A DNA stretch of 57,659 bases, from the NCBI GenBank assembly GCA_009784975.1, contig WQXG01000009.1, positions 1 to 57,659 of the forward strand, written 5' to 3'. The notes under the pieces are model-generated. The model did no database searches. It was not told the origin of the DNA and worked only from the letters and a program-made list of their open reading frames with translations. The translations under genes and the position numbers were made by a program. Below are positions 17,402 to 27,941 of the stretch, piece after piece. Within the stretch, counting starts at the first letter, position 1. Each line of letters begins with the position of its first letter. The DNA comes from Treponema sp. Lineage in GTDB: Bacteria > Spirochaetota > Spirochaetia > Treponematales > Breznakiellaceae.

Positions 17402-18400
17402 ATGACCAGTTATAAAGAATTAGGCCTTGTAAATACAAAAGACCTCTTTAAAAAGGCAATTTCGGGCGGATACGCTATTCCGGCGTATAATTTTAACAAT
17501 ATGGAGCAGATGCAGGCTATTATTCAGGCTTGTGTGGAAACCAAATCCCCCGTAATCCTTCAGGTTTCTGCCGGAGCAAGGAAATATGCCAATCAGAACA
17601 TCCTGCGTAATATGGCACGGGGCGCTGTTGAATATGCCCATGAGCTGGGGTATGACATCCCTATCGTCCTGCACCTTGATCACGGCGATTCTTTTGAAAT
17701 TTGCAAAGATTGCATAGAAACCGGCTTTTCATCGGTAATGATTGACGGCTCTCATCTTTCATTCAGCGAAAATGTGGAACTTACAAAAAAAGTGTGCGAA
17801 TTCGCTCATTCCCAAAAAGACTACGTTTCCGTAGAAGGGGAACTTGGTATTTTAGCCGGTGTGGAAGATGATGTTTCCTCCGAACACAGCCATTATACGG
17901 AACCTTCCGAAGTTGTCGATTTTGTCAGTAAAACCAAGGTTGATTCTCTTGCCATATCCATCGGCACAAGCCATGGACGGACAAAGTTCAAGCCTGAACA
18001 GTGTACAAGAGATGCCAACGGCATACTTATCCCCCCTCCTTTGCGCTTTGATATCCTTGAAGAAATCGAAAAACAGATACCCGGCTTTCCCATTGTTTTA
18101 CATGGCTCCTCCTCCGTCCCCATTGAATATGTCCAAATGATAGAAAAATACGGCGGCAAACTTTCTGATTCTGTTGGTATCCCCGAAGATCAGCTTCGAA
18201 GGGCTGCAAAAAGCGCGGTTTGCAAAATCAACATCGACTCCGACGGCCGTCTTGCTATGACTGCCCTTGTACGTAAAGTCCTCTTTGAAAAACCCGATGA
18301 ATTTGACCCGCGCAAATTCATAGCTCCCGCAAGAGATGAGCTTAAAAAACTCTACATGCACAAAAACAAAAATGTACTTGGCTCTGCCGGGCAGGCGTAA
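17402..18400 (+). CDS. fba: Class II fructose-bisphosphate aldolase
   Basis: This zinc enzyme of glycolysis and gluconeogenesis cleaves fructose-1,6-bisphosphate to DHAP and glyceraldehyde-3-phosphate. The 332-residue protein has HLDHGD (catalytic Asp93, zinc His94), a zinc-ligand region SVEGELG near 145, GTSHG near 190 and VLHGSSS near 232, and a phosphate-binding NIDSD. It has its own promoter and a strong ribosome site. The ABC exporter genes start 9 bp downstream, so they may be co-transcribed, although no functional link is obvious. Confidence 0.96.
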   Translation: MTSYKELGLVNTKDLFKKAISGGYAIPAYNFNNMEQMQAIIQACVETKSPVILQVSAGARKYANQNILRNMARGAVEYAHELGYDIPIVLHLDHGDSFEICKDCIETGFSSVMIDGSHLSFSENVELTKKVCEFAHSQKDYVSVEGELGILAGVEDDVSSEHSHYTEPSEVVDFVSKTKVDSLAISIGTSHGRTKFKPEQCTRDANGILIPPPLRFDILEEIEKQIPGFPIVLHGSSSVPIEYVQMIEKYGGKLSDSVGIPEDQLRRAAKSAVCKINIDSDGRLAMTALVRKVLFEKPDEFDPRKFIAPARDELKKLYMHKNKNVLGSAGQA

Positions 18401-18409
18401 AACTGTAAA

Positions 18410-20161
18410 ATGCAGCAAATTGCGTGGATTTGGAATTACATGAAAGGAAAAAGGGCTGTCTTTATAGGCGGCCTTATTTTTACTGTCATAACATCAATAA
18501 TGCGCGTAATCAACCCCATGCTTCACAGGCAAATAATAGATGATGTAATAATACCTCAAAACACTTCTCCTCTTATTAAAATTCTTATAATCATGATGAT
18601 TGTCCAGCTTGTGCGTCTGGGTCTAACCTACCTTACCAAAATAATGATGGAAATCGCCAGCACCGATGTAATGACAAGAGTGCGGCGTAATATGTATGAG
18701 ACAATTCAGTGGCAGGATCATTTCTTTTTTGGGCTTTTCCCTGTCGGCAACCTTATGACCCGCATGACGCAGGATCTTGAACGTTTAAGGCATACTGTAG
18801 CGTGGGTTTCCTATCAATTTATCGGAGCAATTGTTCTTTTTATTTCTACTTTTACTTTTTATCTGATTATTAATTGGCAATTAGCCCTTTGTCTTGTTGC
18901 CGTAACGCCTTTTATTTTATTTATAAGCCACCGTTTTAAGATACGCCTTCGTCCGCGGTTTCAGCTTCTTCGTCAAAAATTAACATCACTTGGAACTGCC
19001 GTAACAGAAAACATCGACGGAAACCGCGTAGTAAGGGCATTTTCCCGGGAAGAACATGAAATTAATAAAATAGAAAAACACAATGCTGATTTCCGCGATA
19101 CTTCCTGCGAAAACGCACTTGTAATCGCAAAATACCAGCCGTTTCTGGAAACTTTCGGACAGCTCCTTATGGTAATTATGCTTGTTGTAGGCGGAATATT
19201 TCTTATTAAGGAATGGATGACACCCGGCGAATATATGGCTTTCTCTTCTCTTACATGGGCGCTTTATTATCCTATGTATATGCTTGGTCCCCTTCTGGCT
19301 GATATTGAACAATACACGGCATCCGGAGAAATGATCCGTGAAGTGCTGGAAACCCCAAAAAGCATAAGCGATACGGAAGAATCAATAGAATTATCCAAAG
19401 AGGCATGCACCAGACCTGAAGGAAAAATAGAATTTAAAAATATCAATTTATCTATTAATGGCATAAATATACTTAAAAACATTAACTTTACAGCACAGGC
19501 AGGAAAAACAATTGGTATACTTGGCAGTACAGGATCAGGGAAAAGTTCGATTGTTAATCTTTTAATGCGCTTTTATAAACCTGATTCCGGGGAAATTCTT
19601 TTAGACGGAATTGATACGCAAAAATATAAATTATCCTCGCTTAGACGCCATATCGCGCTTGCGATGCAGGATGTTTTTTTATTCTCTGATTCTGTCAAGG
19701 CAAATATCGCTTACGGGGTGCCGGATATAAGCGATGAAAAAACAGAAAAACGCGCAAAGCAGGCGGATGCTGACAATTTTGTCAGGGAAATGCCGGATGG
19801 TTATGATACTCTTGTAGGAGAGCGCGGCGTTGGTTTAAGCGGCGGCCAAAAACAAAGAATAGCGCTTGCAAGAGCGCTTGCATTGGAGCCTTCCATTTTA
19901 ATTTTAGACGATACCACATCATCTGTAGATATAGAAACAGAACATTATATACAAAACCAGTTAAATAACCTTGATTTTAAATGTACGAAAATTATCATAT
20001 CGCAGAGAATTTCTTCGTTCAGCAAAGCAGATTTGATTCTTGTAATGGATAAGGGATGTATAATTGAACAGGGAACACACAATGAACTTTTAAACAGCAA
20101 CGGTTTTTACAGGCATATCTGGTCTTTGCAGCAAAACATTGAGAGCGGTTATGTTCTTTAG
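18410..20161 (+). CDS. ABC exporter subunit with degenerate ATPase site
   Basis: The 583-residue half-transporter has six transmembrane helices (about 15-290) fused to an ATPase domain. Walker A is GSTGSGKSS (372-380) and the signature is canonical LSGGQ (476-480). Walker B is ILILDDTTSS, with Asp501 where the catalytic Glu is expected, and the switch His is Gln532 (SQRISS). This pattern marks the degenerate subunit of a heterodimeric exporter. It overlaps its partner by 11 bp. The substrate is unknown; lipids or drugs are usual for the family. Confidence 0.9.
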   Translation: MQQIAWIWNYMKGKRAVFIGGLIFTVITSIMRVINPMLHRQIIDDVIIPQNTSPLIKILIIMMIVQLVRLGLTYLTKIMMEIASTDVMTRVRRNMYETIQWQDHFFFGLFPVGNLMTRMTQDLERLRHTVAWVSYQFIGAIVLFISTFTFYLIINWQLALCLVAVTPFILFISHRFKIRLRPRFQLLRQKLTSLGTAVTENIDGNRVVRAFSREEHEINKIEKHNADFRDTSCENALVIAKYQPFLETFGQLLMVIMLVVGGIFLIKEWMTPGEYMAFSSLTWALYYPMYMLGPLLADIEQYTASGEMIREVLETPKSISDTEESIELSKEACTRPEGKIEFKNINLSINGINILKNINFTAQAGKTIGILGSTGSGKSSIVNLLMRFYKPDSGEILLDGIDTQKYKLSSLRRHIALAMQDVFLFSDSVKANIAYGVPDISDEKTEKRAKQADADNFVREMPDGYDTLVGERGVGLSGGQKQRIALARALALEPSILILDDTTSSVDIETEHYIQNQLNNLDFKCTKIIISQRISSFSKADLILVMDKGCIIEQGTHNELLNSNGFYRHIWSLQQNIESGYVL

Positions 20162-21947
20162 AAAAAAACGCATAAAAAAAACAGAACGCCCTGTCCGCAA
20201 TCGTTATGATGTTGATGAATACCTGGATGAAAACTCAGGGCTTTTCAGCATAAAGCGCGTGCTTGGCTATTTAATGAAAGCAAAAGGACATTTAAAACTA
20301 TCTTTGCTTTTCAGTATCCTTGCCTCCTTGGCATCCCTTGCAGGACCGCTTTTTATTCAAAGAGCCCTGGATGAAGCGGTTCCCAACAAGGATATTAAAC
20401 TGCTAATCATGATGGCAGTATATCTTACAGCGTCAATTGTCGTAAGCATCGCGCTTGGCTCAATCAGAAATATACTTGTAGCAAAAGCAGGCGCGCAGAT
20501 TATCCATGATATCCGCTTTGATTTATTCTCTCATCTTCAAAAATTATCCTTTAGTTTTTTTGATTCAAGGCCTCACGGAAAAATATTTGTCCGTGTTGTC
20601 CCCTATGTTAACAGCGTATCAGACGCGCTTTCCAACGGAATAATTAACTTTGTAATAGAAGTTTTAAACATATTTTTTATCATTTTCTTTATGTACAAGG
20701 TAGACCCCTATCTTGCGACAGTTACTGTTATAGGTTTTCCTATCCTTGCGTTTTTAATCTGGATAGTAAAACCCGCGCAAAGAAAAGCATACCAGATGCT
20801 TTCCAACAAAAGCGCAAACCTTAACGCTTATGTACAGGAATCAATAGACGGTATAAAAGTAACGCAGAGCTTTGACAGGCAGAAAAAAAACCTTGATATT
20901 ATGAACGATCTGACAGATGAGCGAAACAAGGCATGGATGAAAGCGATTTCCATTTCCAATACAATATGGTTTTCTACAGAAGCGACAAGCCAGCTTGTAT
21001 TTTCTTTTGTTTACATTGTCGGCGCTTTCTGGATGAACCCCATGGCAAGTTTCGGAGTACTCCTTGTTATGGGAAACTATGCCTGGCGTTTCTGGCAGCC
21101 TATCATTAACCTTGCCAATATCTACAATACTTTTATAAACGCGTTTTCCTATCTGGACAGAATTCTTGATACAATAGCGGAACCTGTAACAATTAAGGAT
21201 ATACCAAACGCGCATGATTTTCCTTTTGTCCGCGGTCATGTAGAGTTTAAAAACGTAAGTTTTAGTTATGACGGAGTGCGCAAAGTGTTAAACAATGTAA
21301 GTTTTGACGGGCATCCCGGAGAAAGTATCGCGATTGTAGGTCCTACAGGAGCCGGAAAAACCACAATAGCAAACCTTCTTTCACGTTTTTACAATATCGA
21401 AGAAGGAAATGTTTTTATTGACGGGCAGGATATTATGAATGTTACGCTTCGCTCCCTCAGAAGCCAGATGGGTATTATGATGCAGGATAATTTTCTTTTT
21501 ACAGGAACCATCGCGGACAATATCCGCTATGGAAAACTTGACGCTACAGACGAAGAAATCCGCGCTGCCGCAGAACTTATCGGGGCAAATCATTTTATAG
21601 AAAAGCTCCCGCAAGGCTATGACACTCCCATAACGGAGCGCGGCGGAGGAATCTCACAGGGAGAGAAACAGCTTCTGGCTTTTACCCGCACACTTATTTC
21701 CAACCCCCGTATTTTAATCCTGGACGAGGCTACAAGCAGCATAGACACTGGCACAGAACAGCAGGTGCAAAAAGGAATTCAAACTTTAATGAAAGGACGT
21801 ACTTCGTTCATAATAGCGCACCGTCTTTCTACAATAAGAAACTGCACAAAAATAATATTTATAAAAGACGGAGAAATAGCAGAATCCGGCACCCACGAAG
21901 AACTAATGTCCCAAAAAGGCAAATACTACGAACTCTGCAATAACTAA
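20151..21947 (+). CDS. ABC exporter subunit with intact catalytic residues
   Basis: The 598-residue partner half-transporter uses the ATG at 20151, which has a GAGAG site upstream; a TTG at 20139 would add four residues. The transmembrane domain is followed by GPTGAGKTT, a non-canonical signature ISQGE, intact Walker [11 protein letters not shown] and switch His in IIAHRLST. Walker A/B of this subunit pairs with the good signature of the first subunit to form the active site. The poor ISQGE faces the degenerate site. Confidence 0.9.
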   Translation: MFFRKKRIKKTERPVRNRYDVDEYLDENSGLFSIKRVLGYLMKAKGHLKLSLLFSILASLASLAGPLFIQRALDEAVPNKDIKLLIMMAVYLTASIVVSIALGSIRNILVAKAGAQIIHDIRFDLFSHLQKLSFSFFDSRPHGKIFVRVVPYVNSVSDALSNGIINFVIEVLNIFFIIFFMYKVDPYLATVTVIGFPILAFLIWIVKPAQRKAYQMLSNKSANLNAYVQESIDGIKVTQSFDRQKKNLDIMNDLTDERNKAWMKAISISNTIWFSTEATSQLVFSFVYIVGAFWMNPMASFGVLLVMGNYAWRFWQPIINLANIYNTFINAFSYLDRILDTIAEPVTIKDIPNAHDFPFVRGHVEFKNVSFSYDGVRKVLNNVSFDGHPGESIAIVGPTGAGKTTIANLLSRFYNIEEGNVFIDGQDIMNVTLRSLRSQMGIMMQDNFLFTGTIADNIRYGKLDATDEEIRAAAELIGANHFIEKLPQGYDTPITERGGGISQGEKQLLAFTRTLISNPRILILDEATSSIDTGTEQQVQKGIQTLMKGRTSFIIAHRLSTIRNCTKIIFIKDGEIAESGTHEELMSQKGKYYELCNN

Positions 21948-23290
21948 TTTCTGAAGCTGTGGACGGGGGCGGGGATTCTTCCGCCTCTTGCGATAAAGAT
22001 GTCGCTCTTTGCGGAGTTTACGGGCAGTATGGGTGAGCCGCCCAGAAGACCGCCGAACTCTGCCCATTCTCCGGCTTTTTTTCCGGGAACGGGAATCACG
22101 CGGACAGCCGTGGTTTTATTGTTTACCATGCCAATAGCCATCTCATCTGCTATAATTGCGGCAATTGTAGAAGACGATGTGTCACCGGGAAGCGGGATCA
22201 TGTCTAAACCTACGGAACAAACGCAGGTCATGGCTTCCAGTTTATCAAGAGTGATGTTACCGTTTTTAACGGCGGCAACCATGCCTTCATCTTCAGAAAC
22301 AGGAATAAACGCGCCGGAAAAACCGCCTACGTGGGTGGATGCCATGATGCCGCCTTTTTTTACCATGTCGGTTAACATCGCAAGGGCAGCCGTTGTGCCG
22401 TGAGTGCCCGCTGCTTCAAGACCCATTTCTTCCAGGATACGGGCAACAGAATCTCCTACAGCAGGCGTTGGAGCAAGAGATAGGTCGAGAATACCGAAGG
22501 GAACCCCTATCCTTTTTGCCGCTTCCATTCCAACAAGCTGCCCCATACGCGTAATTTTAAACGCGGTCTTTTTAATGATGTCGGCTAACTCGTCAAAGTT
22601 CGCATCGCGGCAATTATCCAGCGCGGCTTTGATTACGCCGGGTCCTGAAACGCCTACATTGAGCACATTTTCCGCTTCGCCTGTTCCGTGGAAGGAGCCA
22701 GCCATAAACGGATTATCTTCCGGCGCATTGCAAAAGACGACAAGTTTCGCGCAGCCAATACCGTCCCTGTCTGCCGTTCCTTGCGCTATCTTTATAATGG
22801 TTTCTCCCATAAGCCTTACCGCGTCCATGTTAATCCCGCTCTTTGAAGAGGCAACATTCACGGAAGCGCAAACCCTCTCTGTTTTAGAAAGCGCGTTCGG
22901 CAAAGATTTTATCAGCTTTTCATCACAGTCGGCTATTCCTTTATGAACAAGAGCGGAAAAACCGCCGACAAAATCTACACCTAATTCTTTTGCCACTTCA
23001 TCCAAAGTTATGGCATAGGAAGCATAATCCTCTTCATCGCCGCAAGCAGCGACAATGGAAATGGGAGTTACAGAAATACGCTTGTTTATTATGGGAATTC
23101 CGTATTCTGTTTCGATATCGCATCCTGCTTTTACCAAAGGTCCCGCTACCTTCAGGAGTTTTTCACGTATTTTTTTACGGGAGCCCGCGCAATCCAGAAG
23201 AGAAACACCTAAGGTAATACATCTTATATCTAGCTTATAGCGGAGAAACATATCAACTGTTTCTTTAATTTCAAACGGCGTAAATAACAT
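21944..23290 (-). CDS. DUF711 / UPF0210 (PFL-like) family protein
   Basis: The 448-residue protein begins [29 protein letters not shown] and has the Gly-rich conserved blocks of the UPF0210 family, such as [11 protein letters not shown] and [19 protein letters not shown]. Its biochemical role is unknown. It is almost always paired with an ACT-domain protein, as here, where that gene lies 12 bp upstream. The 3' end overlaps the exporter gene on the other strand by 4 bp. Confidence 0.87.
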   Translation of the reverse strand: MLFTPFEIKETVDMFLRYKLDIRCITLGVSLLDCAGSRKKIREKLLKVAGPLVKAGCDIETEYGIPIINKRISVTPISIVAACGDEEDYASYAITLDEVAKELGVDFVGGFSALVHKGIADCDEKLIKSLPNALSKTERVCASVNVASSKSGINMDAVRLMGETIIKIAQGTADRDGIGCAKLVVFCNAPEDNPFMAGSFHGTGEAENVLNVGVSGPGVIKAALDNCRDANFDELADIIKKTAFKITRMGQLVGMEAAKRIGVPFGILDLSLAPTPAVGDSVARILEEMGLEAAGTHGTTAALAMLTDMVKKGGIMASTHVGGFSGAFIPVSEDEGMVAAVKNGNITLDKLEAMTCVCSVGLDMIPLPGDTSSSTIAAIIADEMAIGMVNNKTTAVRVIPVPGKKAGEWAEFGGLLGGSPILPVNSAKSDIFIARGGRIPAPVHSFRN

Positions 23291-23302
23291 TAAATCCCCA
23301 TT

Positions 23303-23572
23303 TTAAATTCTGTGCATGGCAGAAAAAACTTTTTCATGCATTAAACTTATTGAAACATTCAAAGTATCTCCAAGCGCCGCAAGTTCATTTTTAACTTCTT
23401 CCAGCGCTTTTTTGCTGGAGCTTAAATTTACCATCATCATCATTACAAAGTTTCCGCTTAAAACCGTCTGTGTTATATCTTCGATATTGATATCGCGCTC
23501 TGCCAAAAACGCGGATACTTTGGCTATAATGCCTACTTTATCATTTCCTACAACTGTTACAATGGCGTTCAT
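23303..23572 (-). CDS. ACT-domain protein (UPF0237)
   Basis: The 89-residue single ACT domain begins MNAIVTVVGNDKVGIIAKVSAFLAERDINIEDI, the typical small-molecule-binding fold. It is probably a regulator of, or subunit with, the DUF711 protein encoded next. The start overlaps the stop of the TPR gene by 4 bp (ATGA). Confidence 0.9.
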   Translation of the reverse strand: MNAIVTVVGNDKVGIIAKVSAFLAERDINIEDITQTVLSGNFVMMMMVNLSSSKKALEEVKNELAALGDTLNVSISLMHEKVFSAMHRI

Positions 23573-25539
23573 AGGCTCCTCAGTATTCTTTCCGCTTCCG
23601 CTCTCCCTGAATAATTGGGATTACGGTTTACCAAATCCTGCAAATATCGTTTTGCTTCTTCATTTTGCCCAAGTTTTACGCATGCCATTCCAAGCTCATA
23701 TAACGCATCCCAATTATTCGGCGAAAGACGAAGAACTGTCTGGTATGAGCTTTGCGCTTTTTCAATATTCCCCGCTCCGGCATAAGCGCGCGCGAGATTC
23801 AAACTTACCATAGGATCGTTAGGTCTTGCAGATAACGCGCGTTCATAATGAATAATACTGTTTGCCCAATTTTCCAGTTTTGCGTATACAGCGCCCAAAT
23901 TATTGTTTACTTCAAAGTTATTGGGTTCAACGGCTAAAGCCTGGTTAAGATACGTTATCGCTTCTGTAAAATTGCCCGTATTCAAAAATATGCTGCCAAG
24001 ATTGATTCTGGGACGCAGATATCTTGCATCCAAAGATGCCGCAGACTTGTACGCGGAAACCGCAAGGTCTGTCGCGCCGGATGCTTCCAGAGTAAGACCC
24101 AGCGTATAAACATAATTGGCATTTGAAGGAGCCGCGTTCACAGCAAGGTTAGCGAAATTAATGGCTTCGTTTGTCTTTTTAAGTTCATGCTTCACTAGAG
24201 CCATATTATGATTTGTCTGGGCATCGGATGGATTTATGCCTATGGCTCTTTCAAACAATCTTTCCGCTTCCGCATGATTTCCAGCCTGGCTGTTTGCCGC
24301 AGCCAATTCGCAAATTAAGGAGAAATCATTCGGGCTTTGCGCCAAAGCTTTTGTAAAAGCATCAATTGCTCCTCTTGTATCAGATCTTGCTATAAGTATC
24401 CTTCCAATTTCACGATGTGCCGCACCGTAATCAGCTTTTATCGCTACAGCCTGCCTGTATGCGGCAAGCGCGTCATCCTGCCTGTTTAAAGCGCGGAAAG
24501 TTCCGCCAAGATTATACCATGACGGCTCATAATTCGGATTTATTCTTACAGCATTCTGAAAAGCATCTCTTGCTTCCGGAAAACGCCTGGATAAAAACAA
24601 TATTCTTCCCAGCTCATGCGCATATATAAAATTATTCGGATCCAGACGCACTGCTTCCCTGAATTCACTTAAAGCCCTGTCATTCTGATTCGCGTCGCGC
24701 GCAATTCTTCCCAGTACAAAATGCGCAAGCGCCTGTGTTGAATCTTTTGAAACAGCGTCTGTTGCCATTGTAGTCGCGTTTGTTACAGCTTCCCTGGCAG
24801 AGGAAGAAGATCTGTTATTTGAGGAAAAATCGTAATAGGCATCTGCCATTTCCGATAATTTCTGCGCTTCAAAACGGGATTCCCCTGAGGGCATATTTCT
24901 TCTTGCTTCAGAGAACAATTGATTTGCGCCGTTGAAATCGCCGGAGGATAACCTGGCTTTGCCGTCCGCTACAAGATTATTTATGCGGCGCATAATTTCC
25001 TGCAGTTCACGGGAAGCTTTTGCAAGCTCTTCTTCCTGCGCTCTCCTTCGCGCTTCTTCCGCTTCCGCAGCAGCGCGCCGTGCTGCAGCCGCTTCCGCAT
25101 CCGCAGCAGACGATGCTGATGAAGATGCGGAAGAAGAGCCGCCCGCTCTCTGTAAATTAGAAGCAAGCAATTCATTCTGCCTTCTCTGCTCTTCCAGAAA
25201 ACGCCGCTGCGCTTCGATAAAAGCGTCCGCATCCAAATTCCCACCGCCGCTTCTGTCCATGCCAAGAATAAAGCGCTGAAGAGCGCGCGCGTCTTCATCA
25301 TCGGGATTATCTATTAAAAGTCCGTCAAGCAGATTTAACGCGCGATCAAATTCACCTGCCGCGGCATAGTCATTTGCAAGCCGGATAATGTTTTGTCTTC
25401 TTGCGTCATTTGCAGAAAAAGAAGAACCATTGTTTTTTTCTGATGTACCAAGCGATAAAAGCAGAATAATCCCGAGAACAAGCAAAACAAGAGCTGCGGC
25501 GCCTGCGATTATTATTATCAATTTCCTTTTATTAAGCAT
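23569..25539 (-). CDS. Membrane-anchored TPR protein
   Basis: The 656-residue protein has one N-terminal membrane helix (about 7-30). A Ser/Ala-rich and Ala/Arg/Glu-rich coiled coil follows at about 130-190. At least ten tetratricopeptide repeats run from about 260 to 640, with phrases such as NPNYEPSWYNLGGTFRALN and PNNFEVNNNLGAVYAKL. It is likely a periplasm-facing scaffold for protein complexes. It lies 9 bp after another TPR gene and overlaps the ACT gene. Confidence 0.86.
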   Translation of the reverse strand: MLNKRKLIIIIAGAAALVLLVLGIILLLSLGTSEKNNGSSFSANDARRQNIIRLANDYAAAGEFDRALNLLDGLLIDNPDDEDARALQRFILGMDRSGGGNLDADAFIEAQRRFLEEQRRQNELLASNLQRAGGSSSASSSASSAADAEAAAARRAAAEAEEARRRAQEEELAKASRELQEIMRRINNLVADGKARLSSGDFNGANQLFSEARRNMPSGESRFEAQKLSEMADAYYDFSSNNRSSSSAREAVTNATTMATDAVSKDSTQALAHFVLGRIARDANQNDRALSEFREAVRLDPNNFIYAHELGRILFLSRRFPEARDAFQNAVRINPNYEPSWYNLGGTFRALNRQDDALAAYRQAVAIKADYGAAHREIGRILIARSDTRGAIDAFTKALAQSPNDFSLICELAAANSQAGNHAEAERLFERAIGINPSDAQTNHNMALVKHELKKTNEAINFANLAVNAAPSNANYVYTLGLTLEASGATDLAVSAYKSAASLDARYLRPRINLGSIFLNTGNFTEAITYLNQALAVEPNNFEVNNNLGAVYAKLENWANSIIHYERALSARPNDPMVSLNLARAYAGAGNIEKAQSSYQTVLRLSPNNWDALYELGMACVKLGQNEEAKRYLQDLVNRNPNYSGRAEAERILRSL

Positions 25540-25548
25540 AACCCCTCC

Positions 25549-26244
25549 CTAATCAAGAACAAATTCTCCGTCATACAGTTCTACACTTTCCGCGCCGGAA
25601 GAAACAGCCTGGCTTGCGTCAGCCGCCGACTGCAAAGACGCGGATACCGAGTCTAAAAGCCTCTGCCTCTCTTCCGCAAGACGGCGTTCTTCTTCGGCTG
25701 CGATAATCTTCCTCATCTCTTCTGAAGCAATTTCACTGCGGATCAAATTGACGAGCCGCTCAATATTGCTCCTCTGGCTGGAACGGGGTTCCAGCGTCAG
25801 ATAGTGCTCATAGTCGATTATGGCATTCTGCATATTTCCGGTCTTTATTCTGGAATTTGCCCTGCCCAGATAGGCAATGGAATAACCTGAATCAAAACCT
25901 ATAGACTGGCTATAAAACCTTTCAGACTCATCAAAATGTCCCCTTTGAAAATACACATTCCCTAGATTATTTGCAATATTGGCAGAAAGATTGCCTGCCA
26001 TAGGTAAAATCCGCCTGTAAACGGCTATTGCCTCATCCGACCTGCGTAATTGTTCATAAACAACTCCAAGATATAAAAAAGCCAATGTATTGGAGGGCTC
26101 CTCCGCTATGGCGCGTTCAAAGAAAACAACCGCTGCCGAGGGGTTATTTTGCATAAAAAGGTCCTGTCCCCTGGAAAAATTCGACTGCCCGTAACAAAAA
26201 ACCGATAAAAACAGCAATATACATATAAATGTTATTTTCTTCAT
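25549..26244 (-). CDS. Exported TPR protein with coiled-coil tail
   Basis: The ATG at 26244 has a near-ideal GGGAGG ribosome site and gives a signal peptide MKKITFICILLFLSVFCYGQ. Three to four TPRs follow, then a Glu/Arg-rich helix (EEERRLAEERQRLLDS). The 231-residue protein is probably periplasmic and may work with the larger TPR protein encoded 9 bp downstream. A TATAGT repeat just upstream (about 26260-26272) may be its -10. Confidence 0.85.
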   Translation of the reverse strand: MKKITFICILLFLSVFCYGQSNFSRGQDLFMQNNPSAAVVFFERAIAEEPSNTLAFLYLGVVYEQLRRSDEAIAVYRRILPMAGNLSANIANNLGNVYFQRGHFDESERFYSQSIGFDSGYSIAYLGRANSRIKTGNMQNAIIDYEHYLTLEPRSSQRSNIERLVNLIRSEIASEEMRKIIAAEEERRLAEERQRLLDSVSASLQSAADASQAVSSGAESVELYDGEFVLD

Positions 26245-26304
26245 ATTTCCTCCCTTACACCATACTATACTATACAAACCATAAAAAAAAGAGTAAGTTA
26301 CCTA

Positions 26305-26310
26305 TATAAT
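26305..26310 (+). promoter_or_regulatory. Consensus -10 box before the phosphoesterase
   Basis: TATAAT lies 28 bases before the ATG at 26339. No good -35 is seen 17 bases upstream, and the short leader has no clear ribosome site. Confidence 0.4.
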
Positions 26311-26338
26311 ATCGACATTTTTTACTTTTTGCTTCATT

Positions 26339-27034
26339 ATGGAAAAGAAATTGAAAATTTTATGTATTTCCGACCAAATTGACCCTCAAGTTTACTCGCC
26401 AGGCATAAAAGAGCGCTTTGGCGATGTCGATTTAATACTATCCGCAGGTGATTTACCCCTGTATTATCTTGATTTTATCATTTCAATTTTAAATAAACCG
26501 CTTTATTTTATTTTTGGAAACCATCATACAAAGGATTTAAAACACTATACAAAACAGAATGAAGCGACTCTGGTGCAGGGTTTAGAGGAAAGCGAATTTT
26601 TGGGCTGCGGCGCGGTACATATCGGCTCCAATGTAAAAACAGAAGGAAAATTTATTGTCGCAGGTCTTGGCGGCTGCATGCGCTACAACAATGGCCAGAA
26701 TCAATTTTCTGATTTTGAAATGTTTTTGGAAATATTAAAACTGATTCCTAAGCTTTTCTGGAATCGTATTGTAAAAGGGCGTTTTCTTGATATACTTCTA
26801 ACTCACGCGCCTCCAAAAGGCATTCATGATAAAAAAGACATGTGTCATTTGGGATTTAAGTCTTTTCTTTGGTTTATGAAAGCATTTAAACCAAAGTTTC
26901 TTGTTCATGGTCATATACATTTATATGATTTGGCTGATGTACGCGTTACCAGATGGGAAAACACCCATGTAATTAATGCGTATAGTCATTATGTTATAGA
27001 TTTGGGAGATTATAATGGATTTGATAGGAATTAG
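26339..27034 (+). CDS. Calcineurin-like metallophosphoesterase
   Basis: The 231-residue protein has metal-binding motifs in order: CISDQID (Gln in place of the usual His of DxH), SAGDLPL, FGNHH, THAPPKG and HGHIH. It probably hydrolyses a phosphoester in the cytosol; the substrate is unknown. The 3' end overlaps the next gene by 20 bp, so the two are likely co-translated. Confidence 0.85.
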   Translation: MEKKLKILCISDQIDPQVYSPGIKERFGDVDLILSAGDLPLYYLDFIISILNKPLYFIFGNHHTKDLKHYTKQNEATLVQGLEESEFLGCGAVHIGSNVKTEGKFIVAGLGGCMRYNNGQNQFSDFEMFLEILKLIPKLFWNRIVKGRFLDILLTHAPPKGIHDKKDMCHLGFKSFLWFMKAFKPKFLVHGHIHLYDLADVRVTRWENTHVINAYSHYVIDLGDYNGFDRN

Positions 27035-27935
27035 CGTTCAGGCTTCAGAGGATTTTTCCAGGGCAAAGGGAAAGGCAATGCTTTCCCAGCTTCAGAATTT
27101 TTTAAAAACAGACAGGGACAATCTTCTTTCTTTTCATGATGTTAAGGATATTTTAAAGCCTAAAAACGAAGTTTATATGGGAAGTCAAACAGTGCCGATT
27201 AAAATGATTGCAGGCAGTGAAGGACGATATCATGATTTTAACAAATACTTTCTTCCCAGAAAAGAACATTTACGGCAGAGGTGGCAGAGAATAGATGAGG
27301 CTCATATAAAAGATATAATACTGCCTCCCATTCTGCTTTATGAAATAGGAGGGATTTATTTTGTCCGCGACGGGAATCACCGTGTATCTGTCGCAAAGAT
27401 GCAAAATGTTGAATTTATTGACGCCGAAGTTATTTCTCTTTCTACAGAAATTAATTTAAAACCTTCCATGACAGCGGATCAGCTGCGCGATGAGCTTATT
27501 GAGTATGAAAAGAAAATATTTTACAACGAAACATATTTTGGGGATTTAACAGAATACTGGGATTTAAACTTTAGTTCTCCGGGACGTTACGATGTAATTT
27601 ACAACCATATACTTGTTCATAAATATTATATGAATGAAGATAATGACGAAGAAATACCTTTCGCTGATGCGCTTGTATCATGGTACAATAATGTGTATAA
27701 TCCTGTTATAACAATTATAAGGGAACAGTGGCTGCTTGCCAATTTTCCCGGAAGAACAGATGCTGATCTTTATGTCTGGATTATCAAACATTGGGATTTT
27801 TTGAAAAAGAAATACGGAACTTATTCTCTTTCAAAAGCGGCAATGGATTTTTCCAAAAAATACGGCCAGGATAAAGGAAAGATTTTAAGATTCCTTGCTC
27901 TTTTGGTTGGAAGAATATTCAAAATAAAAGGCTAG
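27015..27935 (+). CDS. ParB/sulfiredoxin-like domain protein
   Basis: The 306-residue protein has the sequence YFVRDGNHRVSVAKM near residue 115, matching the GxHR nucleotide-binding box of ParB-like folds. The C-terminal half is helical and unfamiliar. It starts at an ATG with GGGAG upstream, inside the end of the phosphoesterase gene. It is not a chromosome-partition ParB, because no HTH domain is visible. The function is unknown. Confidence 0.7.
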   Translation: MDLIGISVQASEDFSRAKGKAMLSQLQNFLKTDRDNLLSFHDVKDILKPKNEVYMGSQTVPIKMIAGSEGRYHDFNKYFLPRKEHLRQRWQRIDEAHIKDIILPPILLYEIGGIYFVRDGNHRVSVAKMQNVEFIDAEVISLSTEINLKPSMTADQLRDELIEYEKKIFYNETYFGDLTEYWDLNFSSPGRYDVIYNHILVHKYYMNEDNDEEIPFADALVSWYNNVYNPVITIIREQWLLANFPGRTDADLYVWIIKHWDFLKKKYGTYSLSKAAMDFSKKYGQDKGKILRFLALLVGRIFKIKG

Positions 27936-27941
27936 GTTTTT

